Below, piece after piece: positions 1 to 6,181 of a stretch of 6,950 nucleotides of DNA. The position numbers and the translations under genes were made by a program. Every line of letters begins with the position of its first letter. Positions within the stretch are counted from its first letter, which is position 1. The notes under the pieces were generated by a model that did not search any database, was not told where the DNA came from, and saw nothing but the letters and a program-made list of their open reading frames with translations. Source of the DNA: JBBSVE01 sp038233815 (lineage in GTDB: Bacteria; Pseudomonadota; Alphaproteobacteria; Rhodobacterales; Rhodobacteraceae). The DNA lies in the NCBI GenBank assembly GCA_038233815.1, contig JBBSVE010000154.1:1-6950 (forward strand), in the 5' to 3' direction.

Positions 1-1042
1 CGAGCGTGTCGCAATCGGCCTTGTAGCGTCCGGTGCAGACCTCGGCCGCCGTGGCGATGCCCTTGTCGAAGATCTCCGCCTTGATGTTGTCCTTGGTCAC
101 CACGGCAGGAACGAAAAGCTGCGACGGCGTATTGTAGAGTTCCGTCTCTGCCTTCGGGGTCTCGCCGTTGAGGAAGGCCACCGCGACCTTCGCCGCCGCC
201 GCCGCCACGATCTCCGACGGTTTGGAGATCGTGTTGTACTGGTCGCCCGCGATGATGAGCTGCAGCGCCGCGATGGTCGCATCGTTGCCGGTCACGGGCG
301 GCACCGGGTTCACGCCAGCCGCCTTGAACGCTGCGATGGCGCCGCCCCCGGTGCCGTCGTTCGCGGCCACGACGCCGACGATCTGGTCGCCGAAGCGCGT
401 GATCTGGCCCGAGGCCCATTCCTGCGCCTTCGGCGGCTCCCAGTTGGGCGTGTCATATTCGGCCAGCGTCTTGTATTTGCCGCCCGCGAGACCTTTGTGA
501 ATGCCGTCCTTGATCAGCCCCGCCGCGGCGTCGGTGGGCGAGCCGTTGATCTCCAGCACGCCGCCCTTGTCTGTGGGCACGTTCATCGCCTCGAGCCGCT
601 TTACCAGCGACTCAGCGATGGCCTTGCCGATGCCCTCGTTGTCGAAGGACACGTAATAGTCGGCGGTCACGTCGGGGATCGGGCGATCATAGGCCACGAT
701 CTTCACATCCTGGCTCTGCGCCATCTGCACCAGCGATGCCGCCGCCGAACTGTCCACCGGATCGAGCACGACGACCTTCGCGCCTTGCGTCAGCACAGAG
801 TTGAACTGCTGCTGCTGGAGCGACACGTCGCCGTTGGCATTCTGGTAGATCACGGTGCAATCGGGGCACAGCTTCGTCATCGCGGCCTTGAAGCCGGGAA
901 AGTCATGCTCCTCGTAGCGGGTGGAGCCCTGGTCGGGCATCAGGAACGCCACCGTCCCCTTGGTCTGGGCCAGCACCGAGGTGCCCCCCATCAGGGTCGC
1001 CGCGAGTGCCAGCGCGCCGCCGAGCTGAAGTGCCTTTTTCAT
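1..1042 (-). CDS. XylF-like sugar ABC transporter substrate-binding protein (C-terminus cut by window edge)
   Basis: This is a periplasmic solute-binding protein that would capture a sugar and deliver it to an inner-membrane ABC permease. The visible part is 347 residues with no stop before the window edge. Residues 1-25 form a Sec signal peptide: MKK, a hydrophobic stretch, then a likely cut after SVLAQ. The mature part has the type I periplasmic fold of the xylose/ribose family: NANGD at 68-72, a QQQQ run at 76-79, VVLDPVDSS at 91-99, YDRPI at 118-122, YVSFDNEGIG at 130-139, GSPTD at 167-171, AANDGTGGG at 226-234 and TGNDA at 251-255. These match E. coli XylF closely in order and spacing (YDR..., VSFDNE, GSPTDN, NDATAGGA, GQDA). 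E. coli XylF is about 330 residues, so only a few residues should be missing. The ATG at 1042 has a strong Shine-Dalgarno sequence. The AraC regulator lies 58 bases upstream on the same strand, which suggests a regulated sugar-uptake operon continuing past position 1. Family is clear; D-xylose as the substrate is inference, and another pentose or hexose is possible. Confidence 0.93.
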   Translation of the reverse strand, partial: MKKALQLGGALALAATLMGGTSVLAQTKGTVAFLMPDQGSTRYEEHDFPGFKAAMTKLCPDCTVIYQNANGDVSLQQQQFNSVLTQGAKVVVLDPVDSSAAASLVQMAQSQDVKIVAYDRPIPDVTADYYVSFDNEGIGKAIAESLVKRLEAMNVPTDKGGVLEINGSPTDAAAGLIKDGIHKGLAGGKYKTLAEYDTPNWEPPKAQEWASGQITRFGDQIVGVVAANDGTGGGAIAAFKAAGVNPVPPVTGNDATIAALQLIIAGDQYNTISKPSEIVAAAAAKVAVAFLNGETPKAETELYNTPSQLFVPAVVTKDNIKAEIFDKGIATAAEVCTGRYKADCDTL

Positions 1043-1049
1043 CGGTCGT

Positions 1050-1056
1050 CCTCCTT
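1050..1056 (-). promoter_or_regulatory. Shine-Dalgarno site of the sugar-binding protein gene
   Basis: The minus strand reads AAGGAGG, then seven bases, then the ATG at 1042. This near-perfect site fixes the start of the sugar-binding protein and predicts strong translation, as expected for an abundant periplasmic binding protein. Confidence 0.85.
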
Positions 1057-1071
1057 GTTTTTGCGTGTCTT

Positions 1072-1086
1072 CCGGGTCGGTCCCGG
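1072..1086. repeat. Short inverted repeat in the araC to sugar-binding-protein gap
   Basis: CCGGG, five bases, then CCCGG forms a small perfect inverted repeat in the 58-base gap between the AraC stop and the binding-protein start. In RNA it would fold into a 5-bp GC stem about 16 bases before the Shine-Dalgarno site. It could be an mRNA-stabilising or attenuating hairpin at an operon junction, or chance in GC-rich DNA. No T-run follows, so it is not a clear terminator. Confidence 0.3.
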
Positions 1087-1100
1087 CGTCGTCCGTTCCG

Positions 1101-1982
1101 TCAGGCCGCATGCGCGACCGTCAGGTTCTCCGCCAGCAGATCCCGGAATCGCGTGGGCGTCATGCCCTTTTGCGCCAGAAACTGCCGGTTGAAATTCGAG
1201 ATATTGTTGAAGCCGGATGAAAAGCAGACGTCGGTGATCCGCATCCGCTCAGGCCGCATCAGCATCTGGCAGGCGAGGTTGATGCGCAGCCGGTTGACAT
1301 ATTGCACCAGCGCCAGCCCGGTATGCCGCCGGAAGCTGCGCGAGAAGGCGCCCGGCGACAGGTCGGCGATGGCGGCGAGATCCGTCTCGCCGAACTGCTC
1401 GGCGATGTTTTCGTTGATCCAGGCCAACGCCTCGTTGATCCCCGTCGACATGAAGCCTGACGGGTCCGGCAGATAGCCCGCCGAGGTGAGCGCGCGCGGC
1501 TCCGCCCGGCAGAGCGCACCCAGAATGGCCATGAACAGCTCCACCCGGGCCAGACCGCTCGCCGGGATCAGTCGCTCCAGCAACGGCGCCACGCGTCGCG
1601 CCGTTGCCTCGGGGAACAGCGCGCCACTGCGGCTCAGGTCCAGGAGCCCGGCGCAGGCGCCCAACTCCGGCAGCACGCGCGATGCATCCGCGATGAACGC
1701 GGCCGAAAACTGCACCACGCGGGAGCGGAGCGGCACGGTCCCGTCGCCCGCGACGTCGCTGACCCAGTTGTGCGGCAGGTTCGGTCCGGTGAGCACGAGG
1801 TTCCCCGGCCCGAATGCCCCGATGAAATCGCCGACGAAATAGCGCCCGGACGTCTCCACCACGTAATGCAGCTCATATTCGGGATGGAAATGCCAGCGCA
1901 CCGTGTGGAACGGATAGCCGTGTTCCCACGCCTTGAACGACTCGCTCTGGCCGATCTGGACGACCTCGAGATCCGGTTTCAT
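1101..1982 (-). CDS. AraC-family transcriptional regulator with N-terminal cupin sensor domain
   Basis: This is a 293-residue cytoplasmic DNA-binding regulator. The N-terminal half is an AraC-type cupin: WHFHPEYELHY at 30-40 and NLPHNW at 68-73 carry the histidines and beta-strand pattern of this ligand-binding domain. The C-terminal third, about 185-282, is the double helix-turn-helix domain. The first helix-turn-helix is near 201-222 (DLAAIADLSPGAFSRSFRRH), and the second is near 249-272 (ITDVCFSSGFNNISNFNRQF), followed by GMTPTRFR at 273-280, a typical family ending. The start at 1982 is chosen because GGGAGG lies five bases upstream and the cupin domain begins soon after. A longer reading frame reaching 2324 adds 114 arginine- and proline-rich residues that are the antisense shadow of pqiC and the intergenic region. 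The gene sits directly upstream of the sugar-binding protein in the same direction, so it probably controls that uptake operon in response to the sugar. The effector and the sign of regulation cannot be read from sequence. Confidence 0.93.
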   Translation of the reverse strand: MKPDLEVVQIGQSESFKAWEHGYPFHTVRWHFHPEYELHYVVETSGRYFVGDFIGAFGPGNLVLTGPNLPHNWVSDVAGDGTVPLRSRVVQFSAAFIADASRVLPELGACAGLLDLSRSGALFPEATARRVAPLLERLIPASGLARVELFMAILGALCRAEPRALTSAGYLPDPSGFMSTGINEALAWINENIAEQFGETDLAAIADLSPGAFSRSFRRHTGLALVQYVNRLRINLACQMLMRPERMRITDVCFSSGFNNISNFNRQFLAQKGMTPTRFRDLLAENLTVAHAA

Positions 1983-1987
1983 CGCGT

Positions 1988-1993
1988 CCTCCC
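1988..1993 (-). promoter_or_regulatory. Shine-Dalgarno site of the araC-type gene
   Basis: The minus strand reads GGGAGGA followed closely by the ATG at 1982. It decides the start in favour of the 293-residue protein over the long upstream extension, which has no comparable site. Confidence 0.75.
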
Positions 1994-2100
1994 GGCACGG
2001 AACGCGAGGTTTCCCCGCGCCTCCCCCCAATGCCAGCGCATCCCGGACGGGACCCGCGTCAGACGACGTTAAGGGCGCACCGAGCCGCCCGCTACTACGC

Positions 2101-2113
2101 GTTTCGCCGAAAC
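2101..2113. promoter_or_regulatory. 13-base palindrome, candidate operator upstream of araC-type gene
   Basis: GTTTCG, one central base, then CGAAAC is a perfect palindrome apart from its centre. It lies about 118 bases upstream of the regulator's ATG, inside the only gap of more than 120 bases in the window. Its two-fold symmetry with a central CG resembles a dimeric repressor operator (LacI/GntR style) more than an AraC site, which usually consists of direct repeats. The adjacent sequence on the minus strand (CGACAAAATTCTATCAG) is the most AT-rich stretch of the gap, where a promoter would be expected. The palindrome would then overlap or directly follow that promoter. Function is inference. 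Confidence 0.35.
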
Positions 2114-2146
2114 CTGATAGAATTTTGTCGCAATGGGTCGGTCTGA
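2114..2146 (-). promoter_or_regulatory. Possible promoter region for the araC/sugar-binding-protein unit
   Basis: Reading the minus strand from 2146, a weak -35-like CAGACC is followed 17 bases later by TTCTAT as a possible -10. The match to the sigma-70 consensus is poor; the main support is position and local AT-richness between the pqiC stop (2167) and the AraC start (1982). An AraC-type activator often works at a poor promoter, which would fit. The rest of the 184-base gap (1983-2166) holds only short GC-rich inverted repeats with no evident role. Confidence 0.2.
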
Positions 2147-2166
2147 GGGCCGGGAACGCCCGTCGG

Positions 2167-2739
2167 TCAGCGTCGCAGCCGGGCGACGATGTCGCTGGCG
2201 AGCTCGTCAATGGCGACGCCTGTCGCCTGCGCCACGGCCGCGGCGGACGTGCCTTGCAGCGGCGCGGTGAAGGCAAAGCGGCGCACCGTCTCGCGCACCG
2301 CGCCCGAGGGTGCCGCGATCGCATATTGCCCGGACATCTCGAACTGGCCGGTGGCCCGCGCGATCATCCGGTCCACCCGCACCTGCACCTGCACGTCGGC
2401 CTGGTCCAGCAGCGGCCACGGCTCCGCTGCCACGGTCGCGGTCGACCGCGCGTCCAGCGCCTTGGCCAGCGCGCCGGTAACGCCCCGGACCTGATCGTCG
2501 GCCCAGATCGAGCCGGGGACGGGCTTGAGCGCGCCGTCCGTCCCCTCCACCACGATGTCCGTGGCGGACGCATAGGCGGGCAGGGACACGTCGCGCACCT
2601 CGATTGACCGCACGCCCACCCGGGCCTTCGATGCCGTCTGCCCGGTTTCAGAAGGGCCGGAGGCGATCAGGAAGCGGGAATCGGTGCCGCACGCCATGAG
2701 CGGGAGGAGAAGGATGAAAGCCAGCGGTCTGAAGGTCAT
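2167..2739 (-). CDS. pqiC: PqiC-like outer-membrane lipoprotein (ABC-type transport auxiliary lipoprotein, DUF330)
   Basis: This is a 190-residue lipoprotein, about the size of E. coli PqiC. The signal peptide has a short hydrophobic core at 6-16 and a lipobox L14-M15-A16-C17; glycine rather than aspartate follows the cysteine, which fits sorting to the outer membrane. The mature protein begins with the family's short segment before RVGVRSIEVRDVSLPAY (41-57), followed by a middle strand with VQVQVRVDRMI (115-125), and ends in an amphipathic helix (ATGVAIDELASDIVARLRR). These features match the PqiC/YmbA domain. In E. coli PqiC forms an outer-membrane ring that docks with the PqiB needle, and the same partner role is expected here. 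The ATG at 2739 is one base after the pqiB TGA (2743-2741), so translation is probably coupled. Identification rests on lipobox, size, pattern and operon position, since the family is weakly conserved. Confidence 0.85.
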   Translation of the reverse strand: MTFRPLAFILLLPLMACGTDSRFLIASGPSETGQTASKARVGVRSIEVRDVSLPAYASATDIVVEGTDGALKPVPGSIWADDQVRGVTGALAKALDARSTATVAAEPWPLLDQADVQVQVRVDRMIARATGQFEMSGQYAIAAPSGAVRETVRRFAFTAPLQGTSAAAVAQATGVAIDELASDIVARLRR

Positions 2740-2740
2740 G

Positions 2741-4831
2741 TCACCGTCCCAGAATGAGAGAATTGGGTTTGCGCGCGATCTCGCGGGTCAGCCGGGTCAC
2801 GGATTCCGCCGCTTGCCGCAACTCGCGCAGAAGGCCGATGGTCTCCGTGTTGAACTGCGACCGGTCGCCGTAGGAGGCGATGAGCGATTTCACCTGTGCC
2901 AGAACGCCGTTCAACTGCGTCGATACGTCGGGGAAGTTCCGCGCAGCCTTGGCCACCGCGTCCGCCGCGTCGCGCGCGGATTTCAGCGTCGCGTTGGTAT
3001 TCTCCACCGCTCCGCCAGCGCGCAGGTCCTGCAACGCCGCGCGCACCTCGTTCAGCGCGCCGGCCAGCGCGGGCGGCACGCTTTTCGCACCGTCGGACGC
3101 AATCAGCGCGTCCGCATTGTCAAGCACGCGGGTCGCGGCATCGACCAGCTCCTCTGCCTTGAGGTTGTTCGCCTTCGCCGCGACCGACCGGATATCCGCC
3201 ATCAGCTTGGGGAAATCATCCGACGCGACCGCGATATTCGCAGCGGCCGTCTGCGCAGAGGAAAGTGCCCCCGCCAGCTTGTCGATCGCCCCCTGCGCCT
3301 TCAGATCCGCCACGATGCCGCGCAGGTCTGCGATGGCACCGCGCACCTCGCCCGGGATCGCCTGCGTGTCGTCCTGCGCGATCAGGCCCTTCACCTCGTC
3401 GATCAGGTCGAGGATCGCCTGCGGCGCCTCCCGCGTGCCCTTGGACGAGGCTATGGTCTGGATCGACGCCATGAGGGAGACAGCCTGCTGCATCACCTCC
3501 TCGATCGGAAGGTCGCTCACCCGTTTCAAAACACCCTGCGCCGTCGCGGTAAAATCTGGCAGTTCGGATTTCACGCTCGGTATCACGGGCACGCCGTCGG
3601 CATCGGTGCGGACCGACGCAGGCGCGGGATTGGTCTCGTCCGCGAACTCGATCTTGAGACCGGAGGAAAAGATGCTTGTGGCGGCGAGCTTGGCGCGCAT
3701 CCCGTCGTCGACGAGGTGCGCGATGAAATCGGTCGTGTCGGCCTTGCTGGTGTCCGCCGCCAGCCCGAGCGATTGCGGGTCGATCGCCAGCGTCGCGCGA
3801 AGCCGCACGACCTTGCGGGTCGGCGTCTGTTCCAGAAACGCACCGATCCCGGTGACCTGCCCGACCCGCAGACCGCGATACTCGACCGGCGCACCGGCGG
3901 CGAGCCCGCTCACGGACTCGGAAAAGACCACGGCCATCGGCACCGCATTCTCGCTCGACGCCGAGAACACGGATTCCCGCGCCGCGGCCTCGTCGGTATA
4001 AAGCTGGTAGCTCTGCGTGGAATCCGTGACCGGTTTGCCGCCCGATACGACGGTATCGAAGGATACGCCGCCAGTCAGGATCGCCCCCAACGTTCCGACC
4101 TTCAGATCGAGCCCCGTCGGCCCCAGCTTCACCGAAAAGCCCGAGATCTCCCAGAACCGGGATGCCGTGTTGAGAAACCTGTCCGCCGGCGCGTTGACGA
4201 AGGCATCCACCGTCGCCGCGTCACCGTTTTCGGTAATCTTGGGCTCATCGAGCTGGCCCACCTCCACGCCGCGAAAATAGACCGGCGCACCCGCTGTCAG
4301 AAGCGAGCCGTCCTTCACGCGAATGGTGATCCGCGTACCTTTGCGGCCGGGCCGGATCAGCGGCGTGGAGGACAGGCCGGTGAAATCCATGACCGTGCCC
4401 GCCTTGCCCGGATCCCACGCCGAATCGATATAGACGCCGGACAGCACCGTCGACAGGCCGCTGATCCCGCGGGAACTCACCTCCGGCCGAACGACCCAGA
4501 ACTGCGCGTCGTCGGTGAGCGTGGCGGCCACGTCCTTGCTGATCCGCGCGCCGATCACGACCTTGGAGAGGTCTTTGGTGAAATCGACCGACTCCACCGT
4601 GCCGATCACGACATCGTGGAACCGGATCGTCGTGTCCTTGGGCGTGATCCCCGAGGCGTCGTCGAAGGTGATGGTGATGAGCGTGCCGCGGTCGCTGTAG
4701 CTTTTCCACGCGACGCCGAGCGACACGACGATGGCGATCAGCGGGACCAGCCAGATCAGCGACACGTTACGCAGGCGCGAGCGGCGCGTCGGTTCGACCT
4801 CCATCTCGGGCACGTCATCGTGCATAGTCAT
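2741..4831 (-). CDS. pqiB: PqiB-like MCE protein with three MCE domains and extended helical C-terminus
   Basis: This 696-residue membrane-anchored periplasmic protein is the lipid conduit of the Pqi system. A short cytoplasmic basic N-terminus is followed by one membrane segment at about 24-43 (SLIWLVPLIAIVVSLGVAWK). Three MCE domains follow: about 47-140 (TPKDTTIRFHDVVIGTV), 164-258 (TAGAPVYFRGVEVGQL) and 296-400 (AAGAPVEYRGLRVGQV). The last two carry the classic G-AP-V-YRG--VG-V signature. From about 430 to the end the protein is nearly all alpha-helical and Ala/Leu-rich, with an internal repeat (477-553 against 570-646), and it finishes in the family ending ARKPNSLILGR. In E. coli PqiB this part forms a hexameric hollow needle reaching the outer membrane. 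E. coli PqiB is about 546 residues, so this protein has about 150 more, mostly in the helical region. The start at 4831 overlaps the pqiA C-half stop as ATGA; a second ATG two codons later (4825) is equally possible, as the Shine-Dalgarno sequence is weak. Confidence 0.93.
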   Translation of the reverse strand: MTMHDDVPEMEVEPTRRSRLRNVSLIWLVPLIAIVVSLGVAWKSYSDRGTLITITFDDASGITPKDTTIRFHDVVIGTVESVDFTKDLSKVVIGARISKDVAATLTDDAQFWVVRPEVSSRGISGLSTVLSGVYIDSAWDPGKAGTVMDFTGLSSTPLIRPGRKGTRITIRVKDGSLLTAGAPVYFRGVEVGQLDEPKITENGDAATVDAFVNAPADRFLNTASRFWEISGFSVKLGPTGLDLKVGTLGAILTGGVSFDTVVSGGKPVTDSTQSYQLYTDEAAARESVFSASSENAVPMAVVFSESVSGLAAGAPVEYRGLRVGQVTGIGAFLEQTPTRKVVRLRATLAIDPQSLGLAADTSKADTTDFIAHLVDDGMRAKLAATSIFSSGLKIEFADETNPAPASVRTDADGVPVIPSVKSELPDFTATAQGVLKRVSDLPIEEVMQQAVSLMASIQTIASSKGTREAPQAILDLIDEVKGLIAQDDTQAIPGEVRGAIADLRGIVADLKAQGAIDKLAGALSSAQTAAANIAVASDDFPKLMADIRSVAAKANNLKAEELVDAATRVLDNADALIASDGAKSVPPALAGALNEVRAALQDLRAGGAVENTNATLKSARDAADAVAKAARNFPDVSTQLNGVLAQVKSLIASYGDRSQFNTETIGLLRELRQAAESVTRLTREIARKPNSLILGR

Positions 4832-5469
4832 GCGTTGCTATTCCCGTTTCCGTCTGCGTCCCAGATCAGCCTCGAATCGAAGCTTTCGGCGGCCTGCATG
4901 GTGAAGGCGACCGACAGGGCGAAGCTTACTGCTGCAATTCCCGGATGCACACTCGCGGCGGACCCTAACTGAACGAGCGCCGACAGGATAGCAACCACGA
5001 ACACGTCGATCATCGACCAGCGGCCGATGAACTCCACCACCTCATAGAGAATGTGGCGGCTGTGCCGGCTCGCCACATGTGGCCGCCCGATCCCCACGGC
5101 TAGGTAGGCGATCGACAGGAACTTCGTCATCGGGATCACGATGCTCGCCACCAGAACGATGGTGGCGACGCCCCACGACCCGTGATGATAAAGCTCGATC
5201 ACGCCGCCCAGAAGTGTGTTCTTGGATTCCGATCCCAGCGTTGTGGTAATCAGCATTGGGTAGGTATTGGCCGGAATGTAGGCCACGAGGCCCGCAATCA
5301 GCCATGCCCAGACCCGCTGCAGGCTCGATCCGTCCCGGCTCGACAGGGCCGATCCGCAAAGCGCGCAGGTCCGCGTGCCTGCGGGCGCCACCCGCATGCA
5401 GACCGTACAACCGACGAGGCCCGCCTCGCGGGCGGTCAGCGGGTGGTGCGCCGTTCGAGTGTTTGCCAT
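4828..5469 (-). CDS. pqiA: PqiA C-terminal-half protein (split PqiA, second subunit)
   Basis: This 213-residue inner-membrane protein corresponds to the second half of E. coli PqiA (about 417 residues). It starts with a four-cysteine zinc/rubredoxin-like knuckle, C21-x2-C24 and C35-x2-C38. About four membrane segments follow, near 52-72, 98-124, 152-170 and 174-194. PqiA-family motifs are clear: AYIPANTYPML at 63-73, IPMTKFLSIAYL at 112-123, GRWSMIDVFVVAIL at 149-162, and the C-terminal FDSRLIWDA. In E. coli, PqiA is the inner-membrane partner thought to feed lipids to or from PqiB. The ATG at 5469 lies inside the end of the first half, with a 34-base overlap and no good Shine-Dalgarno sequence, so translation probably depends on the upstream gene. 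The open frame extends to 6213, but the extra N-terminal part is an out-of-frame shadow of the first half. A non-ATG start nearer the CxxC is possible. Confidence 0.88.
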   Translation of the reverse strand: MANTRTAHHPLTAREAGLVGCTVCMRVAPAGTRTCALCGSALSSRDGSSLQRVWAWLIAGLVAYIPANTYPMLITTTLGSESKNTLLGGVIELYHHGSWGVATIVLVASIVIPMTKFLSIAYLAVGIGRPHVASRHSRHILYEVVEFIGRWSMIDVFVVAILSALVQLGSAASVHPGIAAVSFALSVAFTMQAAESFDSRLIWDADGNGNSNA

Positions 5470-6080
5470 ACGATCAGGGGGCTCATGATGATGTCCTGGA
5501 AAATAGTGACGATGACGAGCGCCGCGAACGCAAAGAAGGCGGGGCCGAGGGTGAGGGTGGCGAGGCCGGCAATCTTGACCATCGCCACCGCCGTGCCGAT
5601 GATGAAGACCTCCGCCATCGCCCAGGGTTTCAGGCGGGCGGCCACCCGGAAGGCGATCGCAGCCCCGGGGGCGGGGGTATCGCCGAAGGCCATCGGGGCC
5701 ACGACGTAGAGGATCGAGAACAGCCGGACCAGCGGCAGCACCACGATCAGCGCCGCGACCGCAACCGCGAGGGGCAGGAACAGGCCGTTCGAAAAGGCGA
5801 GGACCGCATCCACAACCGAGCTTTGCTGCGTCAGGCCCTTCGCCTCCAGCTTGAGGAAGGGAAAGCTGATCGCGGTGACCATCAGGATCGTCGCCGTCAC
5901 CGACAGCATGACGATCTTGGTCATCGCATTGGGTCGCGGATTGAGGAGCAGCCTGTGGCATCGGACGCAGGAGGCCTTTGAGCCTTCGGCCACCGCCGAC
6001 AGCCGGTGAAGCGTGTCGCAGCTGGGACAGGCGACGAGGTCCTCGAGGTTCGTCAGGGTCTGGGCAGCGCGATCGGTCAT
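5436..6080 (-). CDS. pqiA: PqiA N-terminal-half protein (split PqiA, first subunit)
   Basis: This 214-residue inner-membrane protein corresponds to the first half of E. coli PqiA. The N-terminus carries a four-cysteine knuckle, C18-x2-C21 (ACPSCD) and C38-x2-C41 (SCVRCH), likely to bind a metal. About four membrane segments follow, near 54-74, 100-125, 154-174 and 178-198. The KPWAMAEVFIIGTAVAMVKI stretch (151-170) is the equivalent of the W-M-VF-G-VK motif of the family. With the next gene it rebuilds the two-lobed architecture of full-length PqiA. I chose the ATG at 6080; a GTG two codons upstream (6086) is also in frame, and neither has a clear Shine-Dalgarno sequence. It is the first gene of the pqi operon, and its last 34 bases overlap the next gene in another frame. 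Paraquat induction is known for E. coli pqiAB, but nothing here shows the same regulation. Confidence 0.88.
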   Translation of the reverse strand: MTDRAAQTLTNLEDLVACPSCDTLHRLSAVAEGSKASCVRCHRLLLNPRPNAMTKIVMLSVTATILMVTAISFPFLKLEAKGLTQQSSVVDAVLAFSNGLFLPLAVAVAALIVVLPLVRLFSILYVVAPMAFGDTPAPGAAIAFRVAARLKPWAMAEVFIIGTAVAMVKIAGLATLTLGPAFFAFAALVIVTIFQDIIMSPLIVWQTLERRTTR

Positions 6081-6116
6081 GCGCACGACATAGAGCAGAC
6101 GGGTCGTTACGGAAAG

Positions 6117-6146
6117 CCCGCTGTCCCCACGTGGTGTGGTAGCGGG
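6117..6146 (-). terminator. Imperfect hairpin between the Hint gene and the pqi operon, possible terminator
   Basis: CCCGCT at 6117-6122 is complementary to AGCGGG at 6141-6146. Inside it, CCCCAC (6125-6130) pairs with GTGTGG (6134-6139) with one mismatch, giving a long GC-rich stem. On the minus strand it is followed by CTTTCC, only a short T-run. It lies 36 bases after the Hint gene stop and 37 bases before the pqiA start, a sensible place for a terminator or for a 5' hairpin of the pqi mRNA. The weak T-run keeps confidence low. The rest of the 101-base gap shows no strong promoter. Confidence 0.35.
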
Positions 6147-6181
6147 ACCGGGTCAGCCCATTGCCGGGGGCATTCGCGTCG

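Noticed and set aside
497..1192. 231-residue plus-strand frame opposite the sugar-binding protein
   Set aside because: Composition is shadow-like (His, Arg, Leu, Gly) and the minus strand gives a clear XylF-like protein with a signal peptide.
2041..2056. Overlapping short palindromes TCCCG-GA-CGGGA and CGGG-A-CCCG upstream of the AraC gene
   Set aside because: Short GC-only symmetry is common in DNA of this composition, and position gives no extra support.
2148..2162. GC-rich inverted repeat just after the pqiC stop (CGGG-AACG-CCCG) as a terminator
   Set aside because: The stem is only about four base pairs and no T-run follows on the minus strand, so it does not stand out from GC-rich background.
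1983..2324. Extension of the AraC regulator start to 2324
   Set aside because: The added 114 residues are Arg/Pro/Ser-rich, run antisense-like through the intergenic gap and overlap pqiC. The ATG at 1982 has a good ribosome site and directly precedes the cupin domain.
2684..4972. 762-residue open frame on the plus strand, opposite pqiB
   Set aside because: It is rich in Arg, His, Asp and Gly with no recognisable domain, and it is exactly antisense to a well-supported MCE protein. Long antisense frames are expected in GC-rich coding DNA.
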